This document shows positions 7,746 through 16,793 of a stretch of 64,000 nucleotides of DNA, in pieces. The stretch's first letter is position 1. Every line of letters begins with the position of its first letter. The position numbers and the translations under genes are program-made. The notes below the pieces were generated by a model. That model was not told where the DNA came from and searched no databases. It was given only the letters and a program-made list of their open reading frames with translations. The DNA is from CATQGW01 sp965262235 (GTDB taxonomy: Bacteria > Chloroflexota > Dehalococcoidia > Bin125): contig OZ253504.1 of NCBI GenBank assembly GCA_965262235.1, positions 992,001-1,056,000 of the forward strand, written 5' to 3'.

Positions 7746-8953
7746 TGCCCGGCATCCTCGCCGACCTCAAGGTGGTCGACCTTTCGTGGATCGTCGCCGG
7801 CCCGACGGTTGGCCGCGCGCTGGCCGATTTCGGCGCGACCGTGATTCGCGTCGAGTCCTCGGCGCGTGTGGACACCGCGCGCGTCGTGGGTCCGAACCAC
7901 GGCGATGTTCCCGGGGTCGAAAACTCGGGGCTCTACGGCAACGTCAACGCGGGCAAGCTGGGCGTCGCGCTGGACCTGCGCGTGCCTGAGGCGCGCGACG
8001 TGCTGCGCGATCTGGTGCGCTGGGCCGACGTGATGAGCGAGTCGTTCACCTCGGGCGTGCTGAGGCGCTGGGAGCTCGACTACGAGGCGCTGCGCGAGGT
8101 CAAGCCGGACCTGATCATGCTCAGCAGCACGCTGCTCGGGCAGTACGGCCCGGAGTGCACGGTGTCGGGCTTCGGCAGCCAGGGCGCGGGCATGGCGGGC
8201 GTGCTCGATATCACCGGCTGGCCGGACCGTCCGCCCGCGGGACCGTTCGGCCCGTACACCGACTACCCGGCGCCGCGATTCTCGCTGGTGGGCATCCTGG
8301 CCGCGCTCGAGCATCGGCGGCGCACCGGGGAGGGTGCGCACATCGATCAGGCACAGGCAGAAGCGACGCTGCACCTGCTTGCACCGGCGCTGATCGACCA
8401 CGTCAACGGCGGGGCGACGCTGGAGCGGCGCGGCAACGACGACCCGCAGATGTCGCCCCACGGCGTGTTTCCCTGCCGGCCGCCCGAGGGGAGCGATCAA
8501 GCCTGGGTCGCGATCGCGGTGCGGGATGATGCCGATTGGCGCCGACTCGCGGGCGTTGTCGGCGAGCTGGACGCGACGCTTTCGCTGGAGCAGCGTCGCA
8601 CCCATGCGGAGCCCATTGCCGCCCGCGTTGAGGCCTGGGCATCGGAGCAGTCGGCCGGCGAGGCCGAGGAGGCGCTGCAGGCGGTCGGGGTTCCGGCGCA
8701 TGAGCTGCTGAACAGCGCCGGCGCGGCGGCCGACGCGCAGCTCGCGCATCGCGAGCACTTCCTGCGCCTGCCGCACCAGCTGCACGGCGAGACGGTCGTT
8801 GAGGGGCCGCGCTACCGGCTATCGGACACGCCCGGCGCACCGACCGCGCCCGCCCCGATGGTCGGCCAGCACACCGCGCAGGTGCTGCGCGAGATCCTGG
8901 ACTACGGCGAGGCGCAGATCACGGACCTGGCGGCATCCGGCGCGCTCAGCTAA
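7745..8953 (+). CDS. CaiB/BaiF class III CoA-transferase, catalytic subunit
   Basis: 402 aa; the ATG at 7745 overlaps the previous stop by one base. It opens with LADLKVVDLSWIVAGP and the CoA-site segment ATVIRVES. The family's catalytic aspartate is present as Asp173 in GPYTDYPAPRF, 13 residues before AALEHRRRTGEG, exactly the FRC spacing. It probably forms an active heterodimer with the upstream Asp-less protein, as in two-subunit transferases of the benzylsuccinate type. The substrate is unknown. The C-terminal part (QHTAQVLREILDYG) is the usual family end. Confidence 0.92.
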   Translation: MPGILADLKVVDLSWIVAGPTVGRALADFGATVIRVESSARVDTARVVGPNHGDVPGVENSGLYGNVNAGKLGVALDLRVPEARDVLRDLVRWADVMSESFTSGVLRRWELDYEALREVKPDLIMLSSTLLGQYGPECTVSGFGSQGAGMAGVLDITGWPDRPPAGPFGPYTDYPAPRFSLVGILAALEHRRRTGEGAHIDQAQAEATLHLLAPALIDHVNGGATLERRGNDDPQMSPHGVFPCRPPEGSDQAWVAIAVRDDADWRRLAGVVGELDATLSLEQRRTHAEPIAARVEAWASEQSAGEAEEALQAVGVPAHELLNSAGAAADAQLAHREHFLRLPHQLHGETVVEGPRYRLSDTPGAPTAPAPMVGQHTAQVLREILDYGEAQITDLAASGALS

Positions 8954-8975
8954 GGCCTCACGACGCACGGACCGA

Positions 8976-8981
8976 TAAACT
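8976..8981 (+). promoter_or_regulatory. -10-like TAAACT box of the DUF433/PIN module
   Basis: GATAAACTGGG lies 22 nt before the GTG at 9004 and just upstream of a strong GAGGAG ribosome binding site. Confidence 0.35.
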
Positions 8982-9003
8982 GGGCGAGGCGAGGAGCAAC
9001 GCT

Positions 9004-9708
9004 GTGGGCTTTGATCCGGACGACCGGCGCTTTTCGTCGCGGTATTCGGCGGAGGAAGCGGCGCGCTTCCTCGGCGCGTCGCCGGAGTTCGTGCGCGAGT
9101 GGTTCTACGGCACGGGCGCCACGAAGGCGCCGCCGCCGCTCTACGTCGAGCCGGAGCACGAGCACGAGGACCATCTCGGCGTTTCGTTCATGCAACTCAT
9201 CGAAGCGCACGTCGCGCTGTGCTACCGCAAGCTGGGCGTCCCGCTCGAACGCCTGCTCAAGGCTCGTGAGTGCCTGAAGGACTCGATTGACGCGGACTAT
9301 CCGTTCGCAGCCCGCAGGTTGCTGTTCCTCGGCGCCGATCAGCTCCGCGAGTTCTCGCTCAAGCACCCGCCCGACGCCGACAGCGACCCGCTGATCGTCT
9401 TCGACGACTCCACCTACGGCCATTGGCGACTGCCACCACAGCTGGTCAACGCGCTGGACCCGGTGGACTACGACCCGGTGTCGCGTCGCTCGTTGGCGTA
9501 TCAGTTCTACCCGTTCGGACGCGATGTCCCGATTGTGATCTACCCACCCTGCGGCAGCGGGCGCCTGACCGTTGAGGGCCGCAACTTGCTGGCGGAGGTG
9601 ATCTCGGGATACCACCGCGGCGGCGACACCGTGCCGGATATCGCCGATGATTTCGAGCTTGAAGAGGATGAGGTGTGGAAGGTGATCAAGGCGTTGAACC
9701 CGGTATAA
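9004..9708 (+). CDS. DUF433-type antitoxin with N-terminal MerR-like HTH
   Basis: 234 aa from a GTG with GAGGAG upstream. Residues 13-45 look like a MerR/excisionase HTH (SAEEAARFLGASPEFVREWF). The C-terminal ~55 residues match the DUF433 pattern, with GRLTVEGRNLLAEVISGYHR and TVPDIADDFELEEDEVWKVI, a winged HTH found in VapB45-type antitoxins. The middle ~120 residues are unassigned. It overlaps by 34 nt with the PIN-like gene, the typical antitoxin-first arrangement. It probably represses its own operon and neutralises the toxin. Confidence 0.75.
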   Translation: MGFDPDDRRFSSRYSAEEAARFLGASPEFVREWFYGTGATKAPPPLYVEPEHEHEDHLGVSFMQLIEAHVALCYRKLGVPLERLLKARECLKDSIDADYPFAARRLLFLGADQLREFSLKHPPDADSDPLIVFDDSTYGHWRLPPQLVNALDPVDYDPVSRRSLAYQFYPFGRDVPIVIYPPCGSGRLTVEGRNLLAEVISGYHRGGDTVPDIADDFELEEDEVWKVIKALNPV

Positions 9709-10124
9709 CGCTGTTCTTTGACCAGAACATCGGTCCGGGAGTGCCCAGAATCCTGCGCGAGCTGGGGCCGCGGGAGTTCAACTACCGGGCATTGGTTGAC
9801 GAGTACCCGGATGCTCTGCGGCGTGGACAGCATGTCGACGATGTCGAGTGGCTGCCCCGTGTCGGCGAGCGGGGGTGGCTCGCGATCACGCGCGACTTGC
9901 GGATTCTTGAGGTCCCAGACGAACGCCGCGCCCTGATTGAGGGTCGCGCGCGTGTCGTGTTCCTGCGTCCTGGAAACTCGCCGAGACGTGCGATGGCTTC
10001 GTTCGTGGTCAGCCGGCAAGCTTGGCTACGGCGCATCTACGACGAGGTCCCGCCGCCGTTCGCCTGCATCGTGCAGATCGCGGAACCGATCGAGAATGCG
10101 AGGTTCGTTGATCTTGCGATTTAG
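9675..10124 (+). CDS. PIN-like toxin (VapC45/DUF5615 type)
   Basis: 149 aa. A GTG at 9675 lies within the antitoxin gene behind the purine-rich GAAGAGGATGAG; no other ATG/GTG start precedes the conserved core. The core TLFFDQNIGPGVPRILRELG has the first acidic residue of PIN-like folds, followed by DDVEWLPRVGERGWLAITRD with further acidic residues, as in PIN-like proteins paired with DUF433. It is likely a ribonuclease toxin. The stop codon (TAG, 10122-10124) overlaps the stop of the convergent GMC gene. Confidence 0.75.
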   Translation: MEGDQGVEPGITLFFDQNIGPGVPRILRELGPREFNYRALVDEYPDALRRGQHVDDVEWLPRVGERGWLAITRDLRILEVPDERRALIEGRARVVFLRPGNSPRRAMASFVVSRQAWLRRIYDEVPPPFACIVQIAEPIENARFVDLAI

Positions 10125-11632
10125 TCGCCCGACATCCACTCGGCGATGCGGGCGCCGATCACCATGCTGGTGAAGTTGGTGTTGGCGCGGATCAGCGTGG
10201 GCATGATCGAAGCGTCGGCGACGCGCAGACCTTCAACGCCGAAGACTCGGCCTTCGGGGTCAACGACCGCGCCCTCCTCCGCGCTGGCGCCCATCGCGCA
10301 GGTGCAGGTGGGGTGGGCCATACTTGTGCAGGTGGTGTGAATCCAGGCGTCGAGCAGTTCGTCGTCGTTCGCCGTCGCCTCATCGAAGTCGATCGCGCCG
10401 TCGTGGTACTGCGAGAGCGCCGGCTCGTTGGCGAGACGCCAGGCGAGACGCGCGCCCTCGCGCAGGCGGCGGCGGTCCTCCTCGTTCTCGTCGAATTGCA
10501 CGTCGATCTGTGGGTGGTCGTGGTAGTCGGTGCTGACCAGCGTGATCGCGCCGAAGGAGTTGGGCAGCTGCACCCCCGGGGCGATCGCGATGGCGTCGTC
10601 GCCGACGCCGAACTCGCCGGCCACGTGGCCCAGCAGGTAGACCTGCATGTCGTTGAACTCACCGCCCTCGGCGGTGTAGCGGAGCAGCGCCTGGGTGAGC
10701 GGCTTGGTGGGGTCGGCCACGCCCGGCCGCGCGTGAAACGCCATCGGGGTCATCGGGTGGTCCATCAGGCGCCTGCCGACGCCCGGGAGATCGACCACGA
10801 CATCGATGCCGAGCGCCTCCAGCTCATCGGCCGGTCCGATGCCGGAGCGGAGCAGGATCGCGGGGCTCTGGATCGCACCTGCCGAGACGACGATCTCGCG
10901 CGCGCGCACAGTCTGCAGCTCGCCGCCCGAATCGACGCGCACACCGACGACATGGCCCTCCTCGAAGAGCAGTTGGTCGACCAGGCAGCCACCGCGAATC
11001 GTGAGATTGAGCCGGTGGCGGGCCTCCGAGAGGTAGCCGAGGTTGGCTGACCAGCGCACCATCCCACGGCGGTTCATCGCGAGCGGCGAGATGCCGGTGC
11101 TTTCGGGATCGTTTTGGTCGCTGGTCTGCTCGAAGCCGAGCGCGACGCAGGCGTCGTAGAACCCGCGCTGCACGGGCTCCAGCTCGTCACGCTTCCAGCG
11201 CAGCACGGGGATCGGGCCGCCCTGGCCGTGGAAGTCTCCGCCCTCGTCCTGGTCGTCCTCGAGCGCGCGGAAATAGGGCAGGCACTGCTCCCAGGACCAG
11301 CGGTCGTCGCCGGTCATCTCGGCCCAGCGGTCGTAGTCACCGGGTGCGCCGCGGATCGCGACGCCGGTGTTGACCGCGGAGGAGCCGCCGACCAGCTTGC
11401 CGCGCGGCATCGGCTGCTCGCGGCCGGGCACGAAGGTGCTGCGAAAGCCCCAGTCGTGGCGGGTCGTCGAAGGCTCGTGGATGCTGGCGATGTCTTCGGG
11501 CAGCGCCTCGACGGTCGCGAAGTCGGGGCCCGCTTCGAGCAGCAGCACCGATCGCTCGGGGTCCTCACTGAGCCGGGCGGCGAGCACGGCGCCCGCTGAG
11601 CCTGCGCCAATCACGATCACGTCGTATTCCAT
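10121..11632 (-). CDS. GMC family FAD-dependent oxidoreductase (choline dehydrogenase-like)
   Basis: 503 aa from the ATG at 11632 (MEYDVIVIGAGSAG), preferred over an in-frame TTG 12 nt upstream because GGAG sits at the right distance. FAD-binding GAGSAG near residue 9; GMC signature GGSSAVNTGVAIRGAPGDYD; second signature AGAIQSPAILLRSGIGP; C-terminal active-site HPTCTCAMG followed by VADASIMPTLIRANTN. It oxidises an alcohol with FAD. It is the second gene of an operon with the MFS transporter 12 nt upstream, so the substrate may be imported by that carrier. The 3' end shares 3 bases with the convergent PIN toxin gene. Confidence 0.94.
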   Translation of the reverse strand: MEYDVIVIGAGSAGAVLAARLSEDPERSVLLLEAGPDFATVEALPEDIASIHEPSTTRHDWGFRSTFVPGREQPMPRGKLVGGSSAVNTGVAIRGAPGDYDRWAEMTGDDRWSWEQCLPYFRALEDDQDEGGDFHGQGGPIPVLRWKRDELEPVQRGFYDACVALGFEQTSDQNDPESTGISPLAMNRRGMVRWSANLGYLSEARHRLNLTIRGGCLVDQLLFEEGHVVGVRVDSGGELQTVRAREIVVSAGAIQSPAILLRSGIGPADELEALGIDVVVDLPGVGRRLMDHPMTPMAFHARPGVADPTKPLTQALLRYTAEGGEFNDMQVYLLGHVAGEFGVGDDAIAIAPGVQLPNSFGAITLVSTDYHDHPQIDVQFDENEEDRRRLREGARLAWRLANEPALSQYHDGAIDFDEATANDDELLDAWIHTTCTSMAHPTCTCAMGASAEEGAVVDPEGRVFGVEGLRVADASIMPTLIRANTNFTSMVIGARIAEWMSGD

Positions 11633-11644
11633 TGTCAGCTCCAA

Positions 11645-12982
11645 TCAGCTTTCACGTTGTGGCGCCCTCGCGCCGATCATGCTCGCCCCGACCGGCGGGC
11701 GGGTCCTCGGCAGTGTCGGTCGGCCGGCCATCAGAATCCACAGCACGCCTGTGGCGGCGCCGATGCTCAGCACGATGAACGCGATGTCGTAGCTGCCGAG
11801 CCAGTCACGCATGATGCCCGATCCGAGCATGCCGACCGTCATGAACGGCATCATCACCATCGATGTCCAGCCCATGATGCGTCCGAATTGCGACGCTCCA
11901 AAGTAGTCGGCGCGCAGGGAGGTAATCAGCGTCCCGCGCCCGCCCCAGGCCAGACCGTTGAGCACCGCGAAGGCCATCAGCAGCCACCAGCTCTCCGCGA
12001 GCGCCAGCGCGACTCCGCCGACAGCGTGGCCCAGCATGCACACAATCAGCAGCGGCCGCTTCGGATAGCGGTCGCCACCGTAGGCCGACAGTAACTGGCC
12101 CGCGAGCTGCGCGGCGACCATCGTCATCAGCACCACTCTGCCGCTCGACGCACTGAAGCCCGGGAGTTCGGCGATGTGCAGCAAGCCGTGACCGAGCCAC
12201 ATGCCGATCACCATCAATGGCGCGCCGTGGGCGAGCGCCAGGCCCCAGAACGCGCGCGTGCGCAGCGCCTCCCGCGCGGTGAAATCGCGGTGGCGATAGG
12301 GATTCCCGCCTGGCGCGACCCTGCGTGGCGAGCCACCGTCCCGGCCCTCGTCGTCGGCCTCTTTGACCGGCTCGGGACCGCCATCCACTTCCAACCCCTT
12401 GTCCGAGGGGTGTCGCACGAACAGGTACGACAGCGCCCAGCCGACGATCAGGAGGAAGACGCCGGTGCCGGCTGAGGTCTCGCGCCAACCCACCCCGAAG
12501 ATCAGCCAGCTGGCGATGATCGCCACGATCGATCCGAACGTGAAGCCCATCGACATCAAGCCGATCGCCCGCGAGCGCTTGCGCTCGAACCAGGTGACGA
12601 CCGCGACCGAGACCGTCATGAAGCCACCGATCGACGTGCCGATCGAGAGCAGGATGTAGAACCCGATAAACGAGACTTCGTCCTGCAGGAGGGCGAAGAG
12701 GATCATCCCGAGCGCCGTTGTGGTCACACCCAGGCGCATCATCGCGCGCGGACCGAAGCGATCGACCATCGCCCCCTGGATCGGGCCCAACAGGCCCGAC
12801 TCCACGCGCGTCACCGCCGCCGCGATCCCGAAGATGGTCGCCGACCAGGCGAACTCATCCTTCAACGCGACGGCATAGAAGCCGAACGCGTGCATCACCA
12901 GACCGCCCATCAGCATGTTGATGGCCAACCCCGCGCCCACGATGTACCAGCCGTAGAAGATGCTGGGGGCGCGGAATCGCAA
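11645..12982 (-). CDS. MFS transporter (OFA/monocarboxylate type)
   Basis: 445 aa, hydrophobic, with a 12-helix pattern and a central hydrophilic loop rich in charged residues (around residues 195-230). The start MRFRAPSIFYGWYIVGAGLA is the common beginning of organic-acid and oxalate/formate-type MFS carriers, as in the paralogue at 48098-49447. It probably imports a monocarboxylate-like compound across the inner membrane. It is followed after 12 nt by the GMC oxidoreductase gene. A canonical TATACT -10 lies about 63 nt upstream on the minus strand. Confidence 0.92.
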   Translation of the reverse strand: MRFRAPSIFYGWYIVGAGLAINMLMGGLVMHAFGFYAVALKDEFAWSATIFGIAAAVTRVESGLLGPIQGAMVDRFGPRAMMRLGVTTTALGMILFALLQDEVSFIGFYILLSIGTSIGGFMTVSVAVVTWFERKRSRAIGLMSMGFTFGSIVAIIASWLIFGVGWRETSAGTGVFLLIVGWALSYLFVRHPSDKGLEVDGGPEPVKEADDEGRDGGSPRRVAPGGNPYRHRDFTAREALRTRAFWGLALAHGAPLMVIGMWLGHGLLHIAELPGFSASSGRVVLMTMVAAQLAGQLLSAYGGDRYPKRPLLIVCMLGHAVGGVALALAESWWLLMAFAVLNGLAWGGRGTLITSLRADYFGASQFGRIMGWTSMVMMPFMTVGMLGSGIMRDWLGSYDIAFIVLSIGAATGVLWILMAGRPTLPRTRPPVGASMIGARAPQRES

Positions 12983-13045
12983 GGCGCGTCCTCACGCTGC
13001 AGGCTGCAAGCACATGATTTGGGCAGGCAGGCGGTGGGCGAATCG

Positions 13046-13051
13046 AGTATA
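13046..13051 (-). promoter_or_regulatory. TATACT -10 box for the MFS-GMC operon
   Basis: A perfect TATACT on the minus strand in the divergent intergenic region between the MFS gene and the cyclase gene, about 64 nt before the ATG at 12982. A CATACT at 13115-13120 on the plus strand could serve the cyclase gene. Confidence 0.5.
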
Positions 13052-13175
13052 CGGACGGTCCGAGCTGTGGCCCTACCCGCGACACGTCGCGGGCGTCGGT
13101 CGGGCGTGCTCTGGCATACTGAGCCGCAATCACAGCATCCCGGCGCTCTCGCGCCCCGAAATCTGGAGACCACAC

Positions 13176-14111
13176 ATGGCGGAATCACAGGGCACGCGCG
13201 CCGATGTCGACGCGCTCGCGAAGCAGCTCTCGAACTGGGGCCGCTGGGGCGCCGAGGACGAGCGCGGAGCGCTCAACTTCATCACCCCCGCGGTGACCGC
13301 GGCAGCCGCCGCGCTGGTGAGCGACGGCACGGCCGTCTCCTGCGCGCTGGAGCTGGCCAAGACGCCGGCGGCTGACAATCCCAACCCGGTCCAGCACTTC
13401 ATGACCGGGGCCGGCGATGTCAGCGGCCAATCGGGCATCACCGGGCTGCAGGCGACCGGCGACTACTTCGCGATCGCCCCGCACGGCATGGCCAACACGC
13501 ACCTCGACGCGCTCTGCCACATCCTCGACGAAGGCAAGATGTACAACGGCTTCCCGGCGAGCGACGTGCTCAGCACCGGCGCGACGCGCAACGCGATCAC
13601 CTCGGGCCAGGACGGCATCGTCAGCCGCGGCGTGCTGCTCGATATCGCCGCGCTGAAGGGCGTCGATTGGTTGGAGCTGGGTTACGGAATCACCGTCGCC
13701 GATCTCGAGGCCGCCGAGGCACGCCAGGGCGTCCAGGTGCGCTCGGGCGACATCCTGCTGATCCGCACCGGCCGTGACAGCCGGCGCGAGGCGGAGGGCG
13801 CCTGGCCGCCGTTCAGTGGGCTGGCCGGCCTGATGCTCGAAACGCTGCCCTGGATCCGCGAGCGCGAAGTCGCGCTCCTCGGCTGCGACGGCGTCTCAGA
13901 CGTGATCCCCTCCAACGTGGTGGATTCGCCGCTGCCGATCCACCACGTGATCATCACCTACATGGGCGTGCACCTGCTCGACAACGCGCGGCTCGGGCCG
14001 CTCGGCGCCGCCTGCGCGGAGCGCAATCGCTGGGAGTTCCTGCTGACCATCGCGCCGCTGCGGCTGATCGGTGGAACGGCGTCGCCGATCAACCCGATCG
14101 CCCTGTTCTAA
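13176..14111 (+). CDS. Cyclase family protein (kynurenine formamidase-like)
   Basis: 311 aa from the ATG at 13176 with TCTGGAG upstream; the frame is open further back without homology. It has the family metal motif in the form HGMANTHLDALCHI near residues 106-119, where the HxxxxHxDxxxH pattern supplies ligands, and SGDILLIRTGR later on. Members hydrolyse amide or cyclic substrates with a divalent metal. The fused CaiB gene follows after 23 nt, suggesting one operon in which a hydrolysed acid is then activated to a CoA thioester. The substrate is unknown. Confidence 0.9.
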   Translation: MAESQGTRADVDALAKQLSNWGRWGAEDERGALNFITPAVTAAAAALVSDGTAVSCALELAKTPAADNPNPVQHFMTGAGDVSGQSGITGLQATGDYFAIAPHGMANTHLDALCHILDEGKMYNGFPASDVLSTGATRNAITSGQDGIVSRGVLLDIAALKGVDWLELGYGITVADLEAAEARQGVQVRSGDILLIRTGRDSRREAEGAWPPFSGLAGLMLETLPWIREREVALLGCDGVSDVIPSNVVDSPLPIHHVIITYMGVHLLDNARLGPLGAACAERNRWEFLLTIAPLRLIGGTASPINPIALF

Positions 14112-14134
14112 GCGCGCCGGCTCGGAGACCCAAC

Positions 14135-16762
14135 ATGACCAACCCACTCCCGCTCGACGGCGTGGTCGTGCTCGACCTGGCCGACGAACCGATGATCGCG
14201 ACGGGCCGCTACCTCGCCGACCTCGGCGCGCGCGTGGTACGGATCGAATCGGCCACGGGCGACCAGATCCGCCGCAGCGGGCCGTGGGTCGATGGTGAAC
14301 CGGGCACGGAGCGGGCGCTGCGGCACCTGCTCTACAACCAGGGCAAGCAGTCGCTGGCGCTGGCGCTCGACAGCGCGGAGGCGTGGGACCTGATCGACCT
14401 GCTCGCCGAGCGGGCCGACGTGGTAATCGGTCCGCTGGAGAAATCGGAGCGGGCGCGCCGGACATTCGAGCGCCTACACCGCGCCGTTGAGCAGCGTGAC
14501 ACAACCGGCGGGCGCCATACAGCCAGCGTGTCGGCCAACGTGCCGGCCAGCGTGATCGATGTCGTGTTCCGCCGAGGCGACTCGGGCCAGGTCGCGACTG
14601 ACCTGATCGCGATGGCCGCGGGCAGCCAGCTGGTCTGCAACGGGTTTCCGGAGGTCGCGCCGGACTATCCGGCCGGCAAACTGGGCTACAAGCAGAGCGC
14701 CTACTGCGCGGTCGCGGCGTCGGTCGCGTCGATCTGGCAGCGTCAACGCGGCGGCGGGGCGACCAGCAGCGTCGTGAGCATGCAGGAGGCGGTCGTCTCG
14801 ACGATGATCCAGGCCGCCAACCAGAACCTCTACGTCTGGCACGGGATGGTCGCGGAGCGTGACGGCACCGGCGGGCTCAAGTACCCGGTCGTCGGATCGG
14901 GCTTCGGCGCCTACGAGCAAGGCGCGTTCGAGAGCGGCGAGATCGTCTTCATCGACGCGCCAGGCTCGACCTATCAGTGCCGCGACGGCAGCTGGGTCAC
15001 CTACATGGGCAATCCGACCAGCACCGCCTGGGAGAACTTCCCCACCTGGTACGCGGAGGTCACCGGCGACCAGTCGCTGCTCAGCGAGCCCTACACATCG
15101 CAGGCCTACCGCATCGGTCACCGCGAGGAAATGCGGGGGTTCATGACGCGATTCTGCGCGGCGCAGGATCGCGACGATCTGGTGCGGCGGGCGCAATCCG
15201 AGGGCGACCTCGGCCTGCCGGTGCAGACGGCCCACGACCTCAGCAGCGACGACCACCTGAAGGCGCGCGGGTTCTTCCGCGAGATCGAGCATCCGCAGCT
15301 GGGGCGCAGCCTGACGTTGCCGCGCTCGCCGTATCGCTCGAGCGCGTTCGAGACCCCGGATCGCCCCGCGCCGGCGCTCGGCGCTGACAGCGCCACGGTG
15401 CTGCACGAACTCGGCGGGCTGGGCGCCGGTGAGATCGATGACCTGATCGCGATCGGCGTCGTTCGCGGCGAACGGACGCCGCTCAACGGAACCAACGGCG
15501 CCGCCGCCATCGCAACCGCCGTGCCGCCGACCGCGCCGGCGAGCCCGGCTGACCACAGCGCCGACTCGCTGCCGCTGGCGGGCGTCCGCGTGCTCGACTT
15601 CTGCTGGATGGCGGCCGGCCCGCTGATCACCGAGATGCTGGCCAATCTAGGCGCGGACGTGATCAAGATCGAGTCGGCCTCAGGGCTCGACAGCGTGCGC
15701 GAGTACTCCCATCCGCCGCAGGGTTTCACGATCGACACGGGCGCGTTCTTCAACGACACCAACACCGACAAGCGCAGCATCACGCTGAACCTGCACACGC
15801 CGCAGAGCCTCGAGCTGATCCGCGAGGCGTTGCCGCAGTTCGACATCGTCACGAACAACTTCGCGCCCGGCGCGATGGGGAAGTTCGGTCTCACCTACGA
15901 CGCATTGCGCGAGATCAAGCCCGACTTGATCTACGCCTCCTTCCCGGTGATGGGCACTTGGGGCCCGAATAATTCGTGGCGCGGGATCGGCAACGGCGTC
16001 ACCGGCATCTCGGGCGTCGTGGGCCAGACCGGCGAGCCTGGCCGCGCGCCGATCGGTCTCGGTTCGCTGCACACCGACTTCACGCTGGCGCCGATCGCCG
16101 CGTCGCAGATCATCGCTGCGCTGCTTCAGCGCGAGCGCAGCGGCGAGGGCCAGGAGATCGAAATCGCTCAGTACGAGGCCGCCGTGCATCTGCTCGACAC
16201 CGAGCTGGTCGACGCGCTGGTCAACGATGTCGACACGCCGCGCATCGGCAACCGCTCGGTCGAGTACTGCCCGCACGGGCTGTTCCCGTCGACGAGCGAC
16301 GACACGTGGCTCGCGATCACGGTGCGCGACACGCGCGAGTGGCGGGACCTGTGCCAGCTGATCGGCCGTCCCGACCTTGAGGCGCGCAGCGAGCTGCGCA
16401 GCCTCGCGGGTCGCAAGGCCGCCGAGGACGAGATCGAGGCCGCCGTCGCCGCCTGGTCAAGCCAGCTCGACCCGTGGCGCGCGACGAATCTGCTGCAGGG
16501 CCGCGGCATCCCGGCCGCGCCGGCCGAATCCGCGCGCGACCTGGTGATGAACGACGATGGAATCCAGCCCTACTTCTTCCACTTCCAGCGCGGCGCGGTG
16601 CCGTTCATGGTCCAGCACCAGCCGTTCACCTGGAACGGCGCGCGGCTCGGCCGGCGCGGCTCGCCCGGACTCGGCGAACACAACGAAGAGGTGCTCAAGG
16701 GCGAGTGGGGCATCGACGACGAGCGCTATGTCGACCTGCTCATTGAGCAGGTCATCTTCTAG
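14135..16762 (+). CDS. Fused double CaiB/BaiF CoA-transferase, 875 aa
   Basis: Two complete CaiB modules in one chain: residues ~1-445 and ~478-875, joined by an Ala/Pro/Thr-rich linker near 450-475. The second module restarts with LAGVRVLDFCWMAAGP. The catalytic aspartate position is Tyr185 in the first module (KLGYKQSAY) and Asp648 in the second (SLHTDFTLAP), both 13 residues before the ALxxR helix. The first half is thus likely structural. The architecture resembles two-domain DddD, but I see no evidence for DMSP as substrate. The start ATG has CGGAG upstream. Probably in an operon with the cyclase. Confidence 0.92.
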   Translation: MTNPLPLDGVVVLDLADEPMIATGRYLADLGARVVRIESATGDQIRRSGPWVDGEPGTERALRHLLYNQGKQSLALALDSAEAWDLIDLLAERADVVIGPLEKSERARRTFERLHRAVEQRDTTGGRHTASVSANVPASVIDVVFRRGDSGQVATDLIAMAAGSQLVCNGFPEVAPDYPAGKLGYKQSAYCAVAASVASIWQRQRGGGATSSVVSMQEAVVSTMIQAANQNLYVWHGMVAERDGTGGLKYPVVGSGFGAYEQGAFESGEIVFIDAPGSTYQCRDGSWVTYMGNPTSTAWENFPTWYAEVTGDQSLLSEPYTSQAYRIGHREEMRGFMTRFCAAQDRDDLVRRAQSEGDLGLPVQTAHDLSSDDHLKARGFFREIEHPQLGRSLTLPRSPYRSSAFETPDRPAPALGADSATVLHELGGLGAGEIDDLIAIGVVRGERTPLNGTNGAAAIATAVPPTAPASPADHSADSLPLAGVRVLDFCWMAAGPLITEMLANLGADVIKIESASGLDSVREYSHPPQGFTIDTGAFFNDTNTDKRSITLNLHTPQSLELIREALPQFDIVTNNFAPGAMGKFGLTYDALREIKPDLIYASFPVMGTWGPNNSWRGIGNGVTGISGVVGQTGEPGRAPIGLGSLHTDFTLAPIAASQIIAALLQRERSGEGQEIEIAQYEAAVHLLDTELVDALVNDVDTPRIGNRSVEYCPHGLFPSTSDDTWLAITVRDTREWRDLCQLIGRPDLEARSELRSLAGRKAAEDEIEAAVAAWSSQLDPWRATNLLQGRGIPAAPAESARDLVMNDDGIQPYFFHFQRGAVPFMVQHQPFTWNGARLGRRGSPGLGEHNEEVLKGEWGIDDERYVDLLIEQVIF

Positions 16763-16793
16763 CGCCGCAGCGAGGCCCCGACGACGCCCCGGG

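Noticed and set aside
14135..16762. Naming the double CaiB protein DddD (DMSP lyase)
   Set aside because: Domain order and active-site asymmetry agree, but I see no DMSP-specific evidence or typical ddd neighbours.
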